From: Patiria pectinifera
Lineage: Eukaryota; Echinodermata; Asteroidea; Valvatida; Asterinidae
Length of the DNA: 64,000 bases
NCBI GenBank assembly: GCA_029964075.1
Contig: CM057129.1
Coordinates: forward strand, 16,049,430 to 16,113,429
Reading direction: 5' to 3'
The notes beneath the pieces are model-generated. The model was not told where the DNA came from. It did no database searches and saw only the letters and a program-made list of their open reading frames with translations. Shown here in pieces: positions 1 to 10,479 of the stretch. Position 1 is the stretch's first letter, and every line of letters begins with the position of its first letter. Position numbers and translations under genes: made by a program.

Positions 1-988
1 GAATCGCTTCTCCAGGGGCTGAAAATATTCCGAATACATGTACTGTAGTGTGGTGACACGCACTTCGGATTTCTTACCCATTCATTTGACACACATGAAT
101 ACTAGGTACCGACTAACGAGAACCGACACATCACCTGTTTTATCCATATCTCTCCGCGCAATTTTTAAGTATGTATTACGCACATTTAGAGCAGATAGAG
201 ATTCCAACGTGCAGGCTTGATCTCGTATTTTGAAAGATTTGAGTATTTTAATGAAATCTGATGTATTTTGTCTGAAGAGAAACACACAGTGTTCATTGTA
301 ATGTTGAAAGTAGTTTGTCGCGCAGTTGTGGCATGTTATTTGGGTCAGTGACTCAGTCGTGAAATACCTTGTATGGGGGCACTCCTATTTATAAACGGGT
401 TACATTGATACGTTTAATAACCATGCGCATGCTACTTTTATATAATTTTTTTGTTTTAGGCACTGGATTTACTAACTGGTTGCCGCCGAATATTTCGTGA
501 AAATTTGATACTGCTAGGAAATGTGTCTTGGTAGTATCTGTATCAAAACATGTTTTAAAATCTCTTTACAATACACAAATGACCCGCTCTATGCGAAATG
601 AAAATTCTTCCTTTATACTAATTTGCCATGTGTTTGTTAATGAGCGTTTCAAGAATAAAATCTTGGGCAATGCATAGGGTGGGTACCCCCTTGGGGCTTT
701 GACATTGCTGCATAATGGCGGTGTGGCTATAAATAATTTAGCAAAAACCCGTGCAGGAAACAAGCTGTATTACTGTGGGGAGTGTCGCGCTTTATAGTGT
801 GCAATATCTACTATGATCTGACAAGTGTCTGAATTGAAGCTAGCTTTGGCCATTCCACACACTGACAGCTTGCCCAACTAAAGGCTGAAGGCTGTTGCAG
901 TGTCGCACAATCCTGGAACAATATCCTTGAACGTCAGGGATTGTAACATTAGTGTGTAGTCTTTCTCTGGGAAATACCGTTGGAAAAA
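1..988 (+). promoter_or_regulatory. 5' flank of first tropomyosin first exon
   Basis: This non-coding stretch precedes the first tropomyosin start codon and probably contains its promoter and 5' UTR. It shares at least four blocks, in the same order, with the flank of the second first exon: about 95-165 (containing ATATCTCTCCGCGC), 349-394 (TGACTCAGTCGTGAAATACC), 667-691 (GCATAGGGTG followed by a C run) and 741-808 (GAAAACAAG-like core with a GGGAGTG block). The transcription start cannot be fixed from sequence, and no convincing TATA box at a normal distance is visible. That it is a promoter is inferred from position and from the retained blocks. Confidence 0.55.
349..394 (+). promoter_or_regulatory. 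Conserved block with AP-1, CArG-like and MEF2-like motifs
   Basis: Within 46 bases this block has TGACTCA (AP-1 type), CCTTGTATGG at 367-376 (one mismatch from the SRF CArG box) and CTATTTATAA at 385-394 (fits the MEF2 consensus YTAWWWWTAR). SRF and MEF2 sites are classical muscle-gene elements, which suits a tropomyosin promoter. The paralogous block at 1752-1800 keeps the AP-1 part but has a degenerate MEF2 site (CTATTTACCA). Function is inferred from motifs only. Confidence 0.4.
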
Positions 989-1102
989 ATGGAGCAAATA
1001 AAGACAAAATTCGCGAAGCTGAAGGGAGAAGTTGAAGATGCCCAGGACGAAGCCATGGCACAGAGAAATCTCGCGATGGAGTATAAAGCGCGAATGGAAG
1101 CC
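989..1102 (+). CDS. Tpm: Tropomyosin alternative first exon, copy 1 (residues 1-38)
   Basis: This exon has an ATG followed by 38 codons and ends at phase 0 with GCC|gtaaga. The peptide starts MEQIKTKFAKLKGEVED and ends LAMEYKARMEA, matching the length and style of the canonical tropomyosin exon 1a (MDAIKKK..., 38 residues). Tropomyosin is a dimeric coiled coil that polymerises along actin filaments; the N-terminus makes the head-to-tail overlap with the C-terminus of the next dimer. It can splice in frame to exon 3 at 8260. Copy 2 at 2652 shares 26 of 38 residues, including the last 11. The two start codons have separate upstream regions, so they are probably alternative promoters. Confidence 0.88.
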
Positions 1103-2651
1103 GTAAGAGTCAACCTCTAAATTCTCTATTTTGTTTGGGTTTCTCCGTTGCATGGTTGTGCTGTTTTCAAGCATGCCCTTTTCCTGCCTGCGCCGGGGTC
1201 GATTACAGACGTATTTTTTCTCTCAGACAAGTCAGAAAAGACGCATGATAAATACCATGGTCATGGAGGACTGTTAGGTTTTTAACCCGAGAACGTCCTT
1301 CTCTTGCAAAACCAACATATGGTCAAAAGAGCGGCACAATATTGTTTAGTGAAGCATTATCGTAACTCAACATTTACAAGGGTTGTTGCTAGAAAATAAA
1401 CATAATTTGCGAACGTTCTGGGAGGAGTAGGGGTTTGGTGAAGGGGTTTGATCGATATGAGCGCGCGTGAATAGTATGGTGGCTCATCATACTACATTTC
1501 TCTTCTATACTTGAATACTGGGTACCAACCACCACCGTTGCAACACCTGTTTGAGTGATAAATAATATCTCTCCGCGCGATGCCCAAAATCCCATGTCCA
1601 ATTAAAAATGAATATCTGCTTTATTGGTGTCATTTCTTCAAATCTAAAATATCAGCTGTATTATCACTCAGAAGGGGACTTTTTTTCACTGAATGAGAGA
1701 ACATGCCGTTTGTGGCAAAGTGGCATGTATTTGGCATTCTTGGGCCATGTGTGACTCAGTCGTGAAATACCTTTGCATGGGTGCACTCCTATTTACCAAC
1801 GGGATCATTTTGTTGATGTATTAATTATTAAATTGAAGACAGGGGGGGGGGGGGCTGGAGAACAGGATTGGAATACAGTACTGGTGTGACCACATGCGAT
1901 TTTCCTAGAAATTTTGCTGAAATCACAGGGCAGTGGTACCTAAATTTATGCCCAAACTTCTCTTTTCTACTTGCATTGGGAATACATTTTAATTGAATTC
2001 TTTGCACAAAATATTAGTATCAATTTTTTTGGTTTAAATCTTATTTTCCCTACAAAAGTTGGCAAGTGATACTTGTAGTACATGTATATGGTTTTATCAT
2101 TCACAAAATAGCTGACCAGTTTACATATTTGTTTCATGTAACTTTAAGAGCAACAAGGAAGAAAAACAGTTTGTAATTTTGTCACATTTTAGTATGTTTG
2201 TTTATCGATAGAGCGATGGAAACAAATTGAAAAGTTACCTGTTTGATCTTTTTAGCGACCTCGCGCGCGTGTGGCGTGCTTGACGTGTTGAAAAACTGCC
2301 GAGAATATTAATGCATTTGAGCTTCGCAGCTTTGCATAGGGTGAGGTCCCCCGTGTAAAATGACAAGGCTACATGTGGATAGCAGCGTGGGCTGTTATGG
2401 GTAAAACCACTGCATACAAAATCGTGTAGAAAACAAGTGGCGGTTGTATGTGGGAGTGCCGCCGATGATATAGCGTGTGTGTGTTGTATGTCAGACAACC
2501 TACCGGCGCCGAATCCTCTTTTCCACAACTCCAAGCTTGCTCAACCGAGTCCCATTCTTTCCTTCCTCCGCCCGGAATTGTGTCTCAGAACCTCGGGGGC
2601 TACGTCGGTGTTTAGCCTTTTCCTGTGAAACCTCGTAAAGTCGGCTTCAAA
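1103..2651 (+). promoter_or_regulatory. Intron and 5' flank of second tropomyosin first exon
   Basis: This stretch is both intron for the first promoter's transcripts and probable promoter for the second. Blocks shared with the 5' flank of copy 1 occur at about 1512-1580, 1752-1800, 2327-2352 and 2417-2490, in the same order. The gap between the second and third blocks is larger here (about 575 versus 318 bases), with a poly-G tract near 1842. No other gene is visible. Confidence 0.5.
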
Positions 2652-2765
2652 ATGGAGAAAATTAAGGCCAAGTTGTCAATCCTGCGCAATGAAGTTGACG
2701 ACGCTAGAGAAGAGGCAATGGAACAGAGAAAACTCGCCATGGAGTATAAAGCACGGATGGAAGCT
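2652..2765 (+). CDS. Tpm: Tropomyosin alternative first exon, copy 2 (residues 1-38)
   Basis: This exon has an ATG and 38 codons, ends at phase 0 with GCT|gtaaga, and encodes a peptide starting MEKIKAKLSILRNEVDD and ending LAMEYKARMEA. It is a paralogue of the exon at 989-1102 with the same length and splice phase, so either can join exon 3. Differences fall mainly in residues 3-27, which include the head-to-tail overlap region, so the two starts could change filament assembly or actin affinity. Codon 1 is chosen because it is the tropomyosin N-terminal methionine; no in-frame coding homology extends upstream. Confidence 0.88.
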
Positions 2766-2961
2766 GTAAGATGAAGCATAATGTCTTCTTCGAGACATTC
2801 TCAGTTTTCACTCACATGGGGATTTTTGTTTACATAACATATTGATAATTGAATCATTTAGTTTTCGACATTGAATCTAGTTGCATTATGATAGGCAAAT
2901 TGACATTGTTGAATGTCAATAAATTGAATAATAACACTTTTTTAACAGCCTAAATATAGGG

Positions 2962-3686
2962 TACTCCTAGAACTATGAGGCTCCGCGTGAGCGGAGCCTC
3001 ATAGATCAAGAAGCCCGCAAAATCGCCTGCAGCACAAAACACTAATAAAGTACAAAAACGTCCATCAAAATGCAGCCATTTCACACAGAAACGCTGCACT
3101 GTTTGCCCCTATACTCCGTACTTTATCTCTTGACATACTCACGTATCTTGTGCGGAACTAACATAGGTGGATTCTGTCGGTTTTTAGGCCAAAATGATGA
3201 AAAATATGCCCTTTCCGCACTGAGCCAACCTGACACTTGAAACGTGCACGCATATGATCGAGCGATGATTTTCGGTTCGCTCGGAGCGCGCTGGGGTACG
3301 GTACATGCACTTGTACGCATGCACATACTATGATTTCGCTTGTACTGCACTTCGCGGCGCGCTCCGAGCGAACCGAAAATCATCGCTCGATCATATGCGT
3401 GCACGTTTCAAGTGTCAGGTTGGCTCAGTGCGGAAAGGGCATATTTTTCATCATTTTGGCCTAAAAACCGACAGAATCCACCTATGTTAGTTCCGCACAA
3501 GATACGTGAGTATGTCAAGAGATAAAGTACGGAGTAAAGGGGCAAACTGTGCAGCGGTTCTGTGTGAAATGGCTGCATTTTGATGGACGTTTTTGTACTT
3601 CATTAGTGTTTTGTGCTGCAGTCAATTATGCGGGCTTCTTGATCTATGAGGCTCCGCTCACGCGGAGCCTCATAGTTCTAGGAGTA
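2962..3686. mobile_element. Foldback DNA transposon with 329-bp arms
   Basis: Two inverted arms (2962-3290 and 3358-3686, each 329 bp) flank a 67-bp spacer, so almost the whole element can fold into one hairpin. The ends read TACTCCTAGAACTATGAGGC and each arm has its own small hairpin (CTATGAGGCTCCG...CGGAGCCTCATAG). A 9-bp direct repeat, AATATAGGG, borders it at 2953-2961 and 3687-3695. Long inverted arms with a 9-bp target duplication are typical of Mutator-like foldback elements, but no transposase is present, so the superfamily is inferred. It lies in the intron after the second first exon. Open frames inside are by-products of the palindrome. Confidence 0.85.
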
Positions 3687-3692
3687 AATATA

Positions 3693-3968
3693 GGGGGCGT
3701 ATCATAAGTCCGACGCCTTATAGGTCCGACGCCTCATAAGTCCGAAATTTCGGACTTATGAGGCGTCGGACATATGAGGCATACAATTTATTTATTCCGC
3801 CTCATAGGTCCGACGCCTCATAAGTCCGACGCCTCATAAGTCCGACAACGGAAAAACGAGGCGTTTAATTTGTCGGACTTACGAAGCGTCGGACCTATGG
3901 GCCTTTATTTTGGTTAGGGGATGCGATTCTGTCGGACCTATGAGGCGTCGGACTTATGAGCGGACCCC
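3693..3968. mobile_element. 276-bp inverted-repeat element rich in CATAAGTCCGAC units
   Basis: The left end GGGGGCGTATCATAAGTC and the right end (reverse complement GGGGTCCGCTCATAAGTC) are imperfect inverted repeats. The interior repeats CTCATAAGTCCGACGC and CTCATAGGTCCGACGC in both directions. An 8-bp direct repeat TAAATATA borders it at 3685-3692 and 3969-3976, and the same 8 bp is found at 2951-2958 before the larger foldback. An 8-bp duplication fits hAT- or P-type insertion. It is non-coding and non-autonomous. Confidence 0.75.
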
Positions 3969-3976
3969 TAAATATA

Positions 3977-4753
3977 GGCCAAGTAAATTAGATCCCATAC
4001 AGTTGCAGTATATTTTTTGCACATACAGGCCTATTGTCTTTTTATTTGTTGTTGCCAACAAAATTGTAGCTATGTCATATACGCACTATGTAGAAAGGGT
4101 TATGGCTCCTTTTGACATAGCTTGAGTAACTCCAGCTGACATGCTCCATATTCATTCACATGTAACGCTGGAGGCATAACCTGTTCGTTAGAATGTGGTA
4201 GCAAGAGACCCTAAAAAAATGGCCTCTCAAAAATTGTTCATTTTCACCTCTAATATCCCACCCCAGAGTTCATTTACATACCTCATACATTCAGCAGTCA
4301 TTTACGAAGCTAATGATCGACTTGAAACGACCACAAAAAAAAAATGTGAAAAATCTTGACGATTTCGGTGGCTTGTTCGTAAAAAAAACGCCAGTTTCAA
4401 CGGCTGTTGCCATTTTGTTTTGGTAATTATGTAAATGTATGCATCACGTGATGACATCAAAAAAAATCTGCACGAGCTATGTATGTGGGTACCACACCGC
4501 TTTCAGGCGCCGCAAGTGAGTTCAATTTTCGTCTGGTGTGTTGTCGCGTTGTCAAAAATGAGTGAACTGTTGATTCAAATGTGAAATTTTACGAATGCAT
4601 GCCAAAAAACACAAACTTACAAAAAAATTAATCGACCATCATCCCGCCCTAATTTTTTTTCTGGCTTGAAAACTTTAAAGCAAAAAATAAAATAAAAGTA
4701 AGATATTCAAAACCCACCCCCCTTTTTCCCCCCAATGTGATAGAAAGTACCAC
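3977..4753. other. Intron stretch, no feature recognised
   Basis: This is AT-rich intron sequence between two mobile elements. Several poly-A runs are present. I saw no exon-like segment with splice sites and no repeat I could name. Confidence 0.5.
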
Positions 4754-5288
4754 TTAAAGGGAATATACAACATTTGCAAACATCGAAAAATAAAACTACC
4801 ATGTTTTTATGAAATACCTTACTAGGATGTTGGAAAATGACAGTCTAAAGCATCCTGTAAAATTATGGCACCTGGTGTGAAATCATTTTCAAGAAAATGG
4901 CATTTTTGTATCTGTTTCCAGCGGTGGTCGGCCGACCAGCGTTGGAAAAACCCAACTATTGTGCAACTACTGCTCAAAATTTACCATTTTTTATTCAGTT
5001 CAAATTTTGTTTGCTATTTGTTATATATTCATGAACGGGTGCAGGCCAGCTAGACTTGTTCCCTTACCTTACAATTTCCTGGCATCTGGAAATTGATCCA
5101 TTTTATCTTTAGTGGAGTCAGGGAACCAGACTACTTGAACGTTTTTTGTTTTTCTTGGTTTTTCCAGCATTTTCGAAGAAAAAACTTCAAACATGTCAGT
5201 GTAACAAAATTTGATCTATTATACTAACCCCTCAAATAGTTCATTTCTGAAAATTACAGCAAAAGCCAATGATGTACATTCCCTTTAA
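4754..5288. mobile_element. MITE with TTAAAGGGAA ends, copy 1
   Basis: The left end is TTAAAGGGAATATACAACA and the right end is GTACATTCCCTTTAA, so short inverted ends and TTAA sit at both borders. A related copy lies in inverse orientation at about 10005-10479; the two share the core GGTCGGCCGACCAGCGTTGG and the stretch around GCACCTGGTG. TTAA borders suggest a piggyBac-type non-autonomous element, but no transposase is visible and this family assignment is inference. Confidence 0.65.
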
Positions 5289-5498
5289 ACATGCACATGT
5301 ATACATTTACCATGCCTTTATATGGACATGTAAGACACATCACTGAATCTTGATAATATCCAAAGATTTTTTCAAACACCTTAAACACTATTGCACTAAG
5401 CAAATGTTTGTTTTGGGGCTTTTGTACATGTGTGTTTTTCCCCTTTCTAATCTAAGGTCATTTCTTTGTCATTATAACCACGGAGCAAGGAATCTTCA

Positions 5499-5536
5499 TG
5501 TATGGTACATGTACGTGTATGGTACATGTACATGTG
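5499..5536. repeat. ACATGT palindromic tract
   Basis: Repeated GTACATGTACGTGT and GTACATGTACATGT units. The same self-complementary hexamer tract recurs at 7132-7155, 7222-7252, 12065-12090 and in a dense cluster at 16370-16685. Confidence 0.6.
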
Positions 5537-5928
5537 CCAGTGCATAAACGACAAATGTACGCTATTTGCCGATTGCACGGAAGCAACCAGGAAAGGAGAA
5601 TCACATTTCTCTGTAATGAAAGGGTTAAACAGCCTTTTAATTCTGTTTTTTTTTTAATGCTAATCTCCTTTTCTGGTTTCGAAGTCTAACAGAAACCAAT
5701 GGCTCAGTGAGTATAAAGCCAGTTGCATCCAACAATGATCCAACCATATTTCAGCAGTGAGAACAAATGGTTCTTTGTTCATGTTTCCAAAACTGAACAT
5801 CCAGTAGGAATTGTCCACAAGTTGGATTGAGCATGCATGGGCGTCGCGAGGGGGGGGGGGGCAAGGGGGCACTTGCCCCCATGATCACATGCCCGGAATC
5901 GTCTTTATGTTGCACTGCATTGTGGGAC

Positions 5929-6093
5929 AGTATACAAATATAACATGGTTTGAGGGTGGACAGTCGATATTCGCTCCCCGAGGTATTGGAAGTTCGCCTC
6001 GGGGCTCGGGAACTAGTTTGTCAACTTCCAATACCGAGGGGAGCTAATATCGGCTGTCCACCCGAAATAAACCATGTTATATTTGTTTTACTA
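5929..6093. repeat. Foldback element of about 160 bp
   Basis: The left arm 5935-5994 starts CAAATATAACATGGTTT and carries GGGTGGACAG and CCGAGGTATTGGAAGTT. The right arm 6022-6085 is its near reverse complement. The short loop contains GGCTCGGGAACTAG. It is probably a small non-autonomous DNA transposon; no clear target duplication was found. The open frame that crosses it has no recognisable protein. Confidence 0.7.
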
Positions 6094-7408
6094 TACTTCA
6101 TACATATTCAGTTGCCGAATTTTTTTTATGTATATATGCACCTAAAACAAAATTCGGGGAAACTTGTACAGCTCACCAAAAGAATATTATTGCTGAATAA
6201 TTTCAATTACTATAGTTTGGTTCGTTTGCAATATAATACAGTAACTACAGTTGTAAATACAGTTGTTTGTGTACAACTTTCTTTTGTACAGGAGACATCT
6301 GTACACGGTCCAACACATTTTCTCCAGTGCGGCATCATTGAGCTCTGGAAATTAACATTTACGCGAACCGTGCAACCATTCATAGCTCTCTTGGGCGATG
6401 TTCGCGCATACGCGTGCGTACTGCACCAGGGCGACAGTTCCTCGATTGCTCAGTAAAGCGCATAACCCATGCGACAGTCTACTAGTACGCATGCGTATTT
6501 ACCCTGTGCGTGTTTGTTAAACAGCAAGAATAACATCTGGCACGTGATGGTGAATTGACCAGTGAGAGTTTGGCTCTCGATCATGAATATGTATGAGGTA
6601 TAGTAATATACGCTGCACAAAAACCCATTCATCAGCGTATGTCTTCACTGCATACTTCCGATCTGTCCTTGAAGGGTCTGTAGTGTTTTTGCCTTAGCCA
6701 AGTGCTATGGGCCTGAGTGTGTACATTCCTTGGCCATTTACTTCAGTTGGACTTGACACCTTTGTACATGTATGACACATACTAGGTACTTGGACTAATC
6801 TGTGCCTGTCATCATTACAGATTACCATTAACTAAGCAGGTATTTAGTTGATAAGGAAGTTAACACTCTACATGCCTGAGGTTTACACTTGTACTTTTCT
6901 TCTGCCTGAATAAAAACAGAGACCAGGGCATTGGTAATTTGGTAAAACATGCTTTCTCAAGTTTTGTAATACATTGTACATACGTGTACATGTACTTAAT
7001 GTTGTGCAAACCTGACCCGAAATTGACCCGACCGGAATTCTTCCATAATTTTGGTAACACGTGGAATACTGTTCTGTGCTTTGGTTGCTTGTGTTGGAAG
7101 CAGTCGGACACGCTTTGTGCTGAAAGAGGCAGATGTACATGTACATGTGTACAATTTCTGTACAGAGCAGCTTTCCGTGCACACAACCAATCACAAGCTC
7201 AACACACTTGACCAAGTACGCATGTACATGTACATGTACAGTGTACATGTAGGTGATGTGATTCAGGAATACCAAGGCCATCTGCACTAGTAATACATGC
7301 ATAATTTCATATTCAATTGGGCTATGCTTGGGGCAATTTAAAGAGACTCTGTGTGTGCCCCATAAAGGTTTGAAACCATTGTCACTCGATGCCAAAACAC
7401 CCAGATGT
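6094..7408. other. Intron stretch with ACATGT tracts only
   Basis: No coding exon or named repeat is seen except short ACATGT tracts (7132-7155 and 7222-7252). Overlapping open frames on both strands here are rich in cysteine, histidine and methionine from the ACATGT repeats and do not resemble proteins. Confidence 0.5.
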
Positions 7409-7589
7409 ATTGACCTATCGCCGTTTGCGAGTTAGCCACGCCCCTTAGACAACCCTATGGATTTTTTGTACACTAAGTTTTGTCTCAGATTTTGCGCGTT
7501 CCGCGTCCATTTGTATATCATGTAACTGGACAATATTTCACCAGCTGCATTGGCGCAAGTCTGACGCGATTCTACCGTGATAGGTCAAT
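7409..7589. repeat. Short element with 11-bp inverted ends
   Basis: ATTGACCTATC at 7409-7419 and its reverse complement GATAGGTCAAT at 7579-7589 enclose about 160 bp. It may be a small MITE. No internal coding and no second copy was found in the window. Confidence 0.4.
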
Positions 7590-7595
7590 TGAATT

Positions 7596-8010
7596 TTAAC
7601 CCTAACTCCCTTGGCCTTTTTTGCGAGGATGCATCCTCAATCCTGCGAAACCCTTCAACTGCCTCCATGTAAAAATTGCATACAGCATCAATCCTGTAAA
7701 ATCCTCCGTTATTTCTTGAATGTGGTCCTCGGAGGGGTGACCACTACCTTAATCCTACAAAATCCTCCAGTAATCACTGCCAATATGTTGGGGCAGAGCT
7801 AATGACATCCTGGAGAAGTGTGGAGGATTTCAAGTATATTTAGACCTACATTTATGTACAGCTGAGCATAAACAACACAAGGTCCAGCCCAAGACCTTGA
7901 CACAGAGCATTCTCCAAAATCAGCCACACATTTTTGCCATATAGCCTCAATCCTGCAAATCCTCCATTTTACAAAGAGGGTTTTAGAGGATTTGGGAAGG
8001 TTAGGGTTAA
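7596..8010. mobile_element. MITE with TTAACCCTAAC ends and AATCCTCC units, copy 1
   Basis: The left end is TTAACCCTAAC (7596) and the right end is GTTAGGGTTAA (to 8010). The interior is rich in AATCCTCC/GGAGGATT units. It contains a 283-bp stretch (7697-7979) that is repeated in the same orientation at 8420-8703, on the other side of tropomyosin exon 3. Related sequence continues to about 8090, and a third relative with matching ends lies at 17744-18152. TTAA at both tips suggests a piggyBac-like MITE. Confidence 0.6.
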
Positions 8011-8259
8011 TCCTAACCCACTTCAATCCTCCAAAATCCTCATGGCAGTTTTGGAGGATTTTAGAGGATTGAGGATGAATAGTGTTTGAGAAACAAGAGG
8101 ATTTTTATACTAAAGTGCATCTTTGTCAATTACTTGTGTTTAAAGTCGTTAAGAGGTCATAAGTAATGAATTTGGGGTTAACTTGATTTTAAAAAAAATG
8201 GCAGGTGACTATTTTTTAAGATTGTCTGAATTTGTTGATTATTATTTTGTTTTTTGCAG

Positions 8260-8393
8260 GCTGAAGCAGAGAAGGACGACTTAAACCGAAAGGCACAGCT
8301 TCAGGATGACGACCTCACAAGAGTCACAGAACAGAAAGATGTGCTTTCCGCAAAACTAACGCAAGTAGAAGAACAAGCTGAACTACACATAAG
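8260..8393 (+). CDS. Tpm: Tropomyosin exon 3 equivalent (residues 39-83)
   Basis: A strong acceptor (TTTTTTGCAG) is followed by 134 nt in frame, ending CACATAAG|gtaacg at phase 2. The peptide begins AEAEKDDLNRKAQLQDDDL, which aligns without gaps to vertebrate exon 3 (AEADVASLNRRIQLVEEEL), and the length of 134 nt is exactly that of vertebrate exon 3. The last codon is shared with the next exon (AG|G, Arg). It joins either first exon directly at phase 0, giving RMEA-AEAEKDD with the heptad pattern kept. No exon-2 equivalent was found before it. Confidence 0.92.
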
Positions 8394-8419
8394 GTAACGG
8401 GATGTCTGTATTTGCCTGC

Positions 8420-8716
8420 AAAATCCTCCATTATTTCTTGAATGTGATCGTTGGAGGGGTGACCACTGCCTCAATTCTGCAAAATCCTCCAGCAATCACT
8501 GCCAATATGTCGAGGCAGAGCCAGTGACATCCCGGAGCAGTGCGGAGGATTTCAAGTATAATCTAGGCCTAAATCTATGCACGGCTGTGCATAAACAATA
8601 CAAGGTCCGGCCCAAGACCTTGATACGGTGCATTCTCCAAAATCAGCCACATATTTTTGCCATATAGCCTCAATCCCCCAAAGTCCTCCATTTTGCAAAG
8701 AGGATTTTGGAGGATG
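8420..8716. repeat. Second copy of the AATCCTCC repeat segment
   Basis: This segment is a direct duplicate of 7697-7979, including ATTTCTTGAATGTG, the GACCACT block and CAAGACCTTGA, with scattered substitutions. It starts only 27 bases after exon 3, so exon 3 is bracketed by direct repeats about 440 bp apart. Confidence 0.75.
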
Positions 8717-10004
8717 TCAAATGATATAAGAAGTCATGAAATATCTGCAGTAATAAACAGGTGGTTGTGGGTTCGAGTCAAATCTGAAAATGCTTTTTAA
8801 AATTTTCTCACATTTTCTAAGAAAGCTTTTTAAGCAAACAGTGCTTGATATTACACTGCGGCAGATTAGGGCAATAAAGAATATTTAAAATCTATGTTTA
8901 ACATTTTTACATCAGCACAACACACACAAAAACATTGTAAGTCAAACATGTACAGAGTGCATTGTAATTTTAGCTTAAATACTGAAGGTGTGCACATTTA
9001 AGGTATTCAATTGTCCGAGTTAGTTATAGGTAAGGTTACCACTCAGCTTGAGTCTGCCCCTGAACTGAAGGGAAAAATTCCACGAGTAGGCGCGGCCCAC
9101 AACCGCACAGAAACTTGTATTTGTACGGAGCTTCACAGAACATTCTGGAGAAAGGGGTTGGGTTTTTGTTGCATGTTTGTTTTTCTTAGAAGGAATATGT
9201 ATACATGCACTTGTTCATTTCACTGCTTTAAGGGTTCATGACATGAATTTTACACTGGAGTATATTTGAAGCAATTATCCATTTCTCTGCAATGTATCAA
9301 GACATCCCTTTTTGATGAGATTTGAAGGTTTGCATGGTGGAAAGATTCTAAGACAAGTAAAACGTTTTGCAAAGTGCACTTTTTAAAATCATTTACAATA
9401 TTTCATGCTTTTCCTGACAAGCGATGTCACTTTAGGAACACACTCTTCAGGTTAAGGTTTTTCTCTTCGAATTGTAAAGCCAAAATTCCGCTTATTGAAA
9501 ACATTATGCATACAATTTTCTCATTGTCTTACTGTCACATACTGAGCCAACACTGCACCACCGAAAGTCTTTGGCCACATCATGTGCCCTATGGTGTGCC
9601 TTTCCTGGGGCTAGACTGATAATTGATCTCCTTGGTATCTAAATGACCCTGCCTCGACCTCATGTGACCTTACCCCTTGAGGTCATCATCTTGAAGTATT
9701 GGTTAGTGCCAGCTCCCAGGGAGACATTGAACAAAAAATAGAACATGATACAGTACACGTACACACTTCAGGAGCATGGGCTTACTAAGTTCTGTGGAAA
9801 TAAAAAATTACACTTGTACATGTAGATCATAGATGTACAATGACTGTACATTATGCACACTGTGTTCAACTAATTTAATTTTTACATAGTCGATTAGATA
9901 ATATTGCATGCATGTTTTTGTACTGCAAGCACAAGGTGTTACATAACTTTGTGTATTAAATTTCACTCCGTAAACTTTGTAGTGAAAAAATAAAATATAA
10001 AATA

Positions 10005-10479
10005 TGTGAGGCCTTTGATGCTCATCATTTGCTTTTGCTGTAATTTTCAGAAATGGATGGAATTGGGGGGTTGGAAATATATAGCAAATATAGTTGCACT
10101 GACTTTAACCAAGAAAAACATATACACACTCCATATAAGAAGAAACAGAGCAGTTTACATACATTGGGGAATTGTAAGGTCAGGGAACCAGTCTAGCTGG
10201 CTTGTACCCGTTCATAGGTGTGTAATTGATTGCAAACTAGTGCGATGGTCAATTGGGGCCAGTATTTGAAAAAAAGCCAGTTTTTTCCAACGCTGATCGG
10301 CCGACCAGCGTTGGAAATTGATACAAAAATACCACTTTTCTTGAAAATGACAGTATACCAGGTGCCATGATTTTACAGGATGCTTTATACTGTCATTCAC
10401 TAACAGTCCAGCAAGGTATTTCAAAATGATTCGGTAGTTTTATTTTTTGATGTTTGCAAATGTTGTATTTTCCCTTTAA
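10005..10479. mobile_element. MITE with TTAAAGGGAA ends, copy 2 (inverse)
   Basis: Reverse-complement relative of 4754-5288. It shares GGCCGACCAGCGTTGGAAA, the CAGGTGCCATGATTTTACAGG stretch and the end TTTTCCCTTTAA. The left end is eroded compared with copy 1, so the start is approximate. Confidence 0.6.

Noticed and set aside
5950-6456. 168-codon open frame
   Set aside because: Starts inside a foldback repeat and reads into AT-rich intron; no family resemblance.
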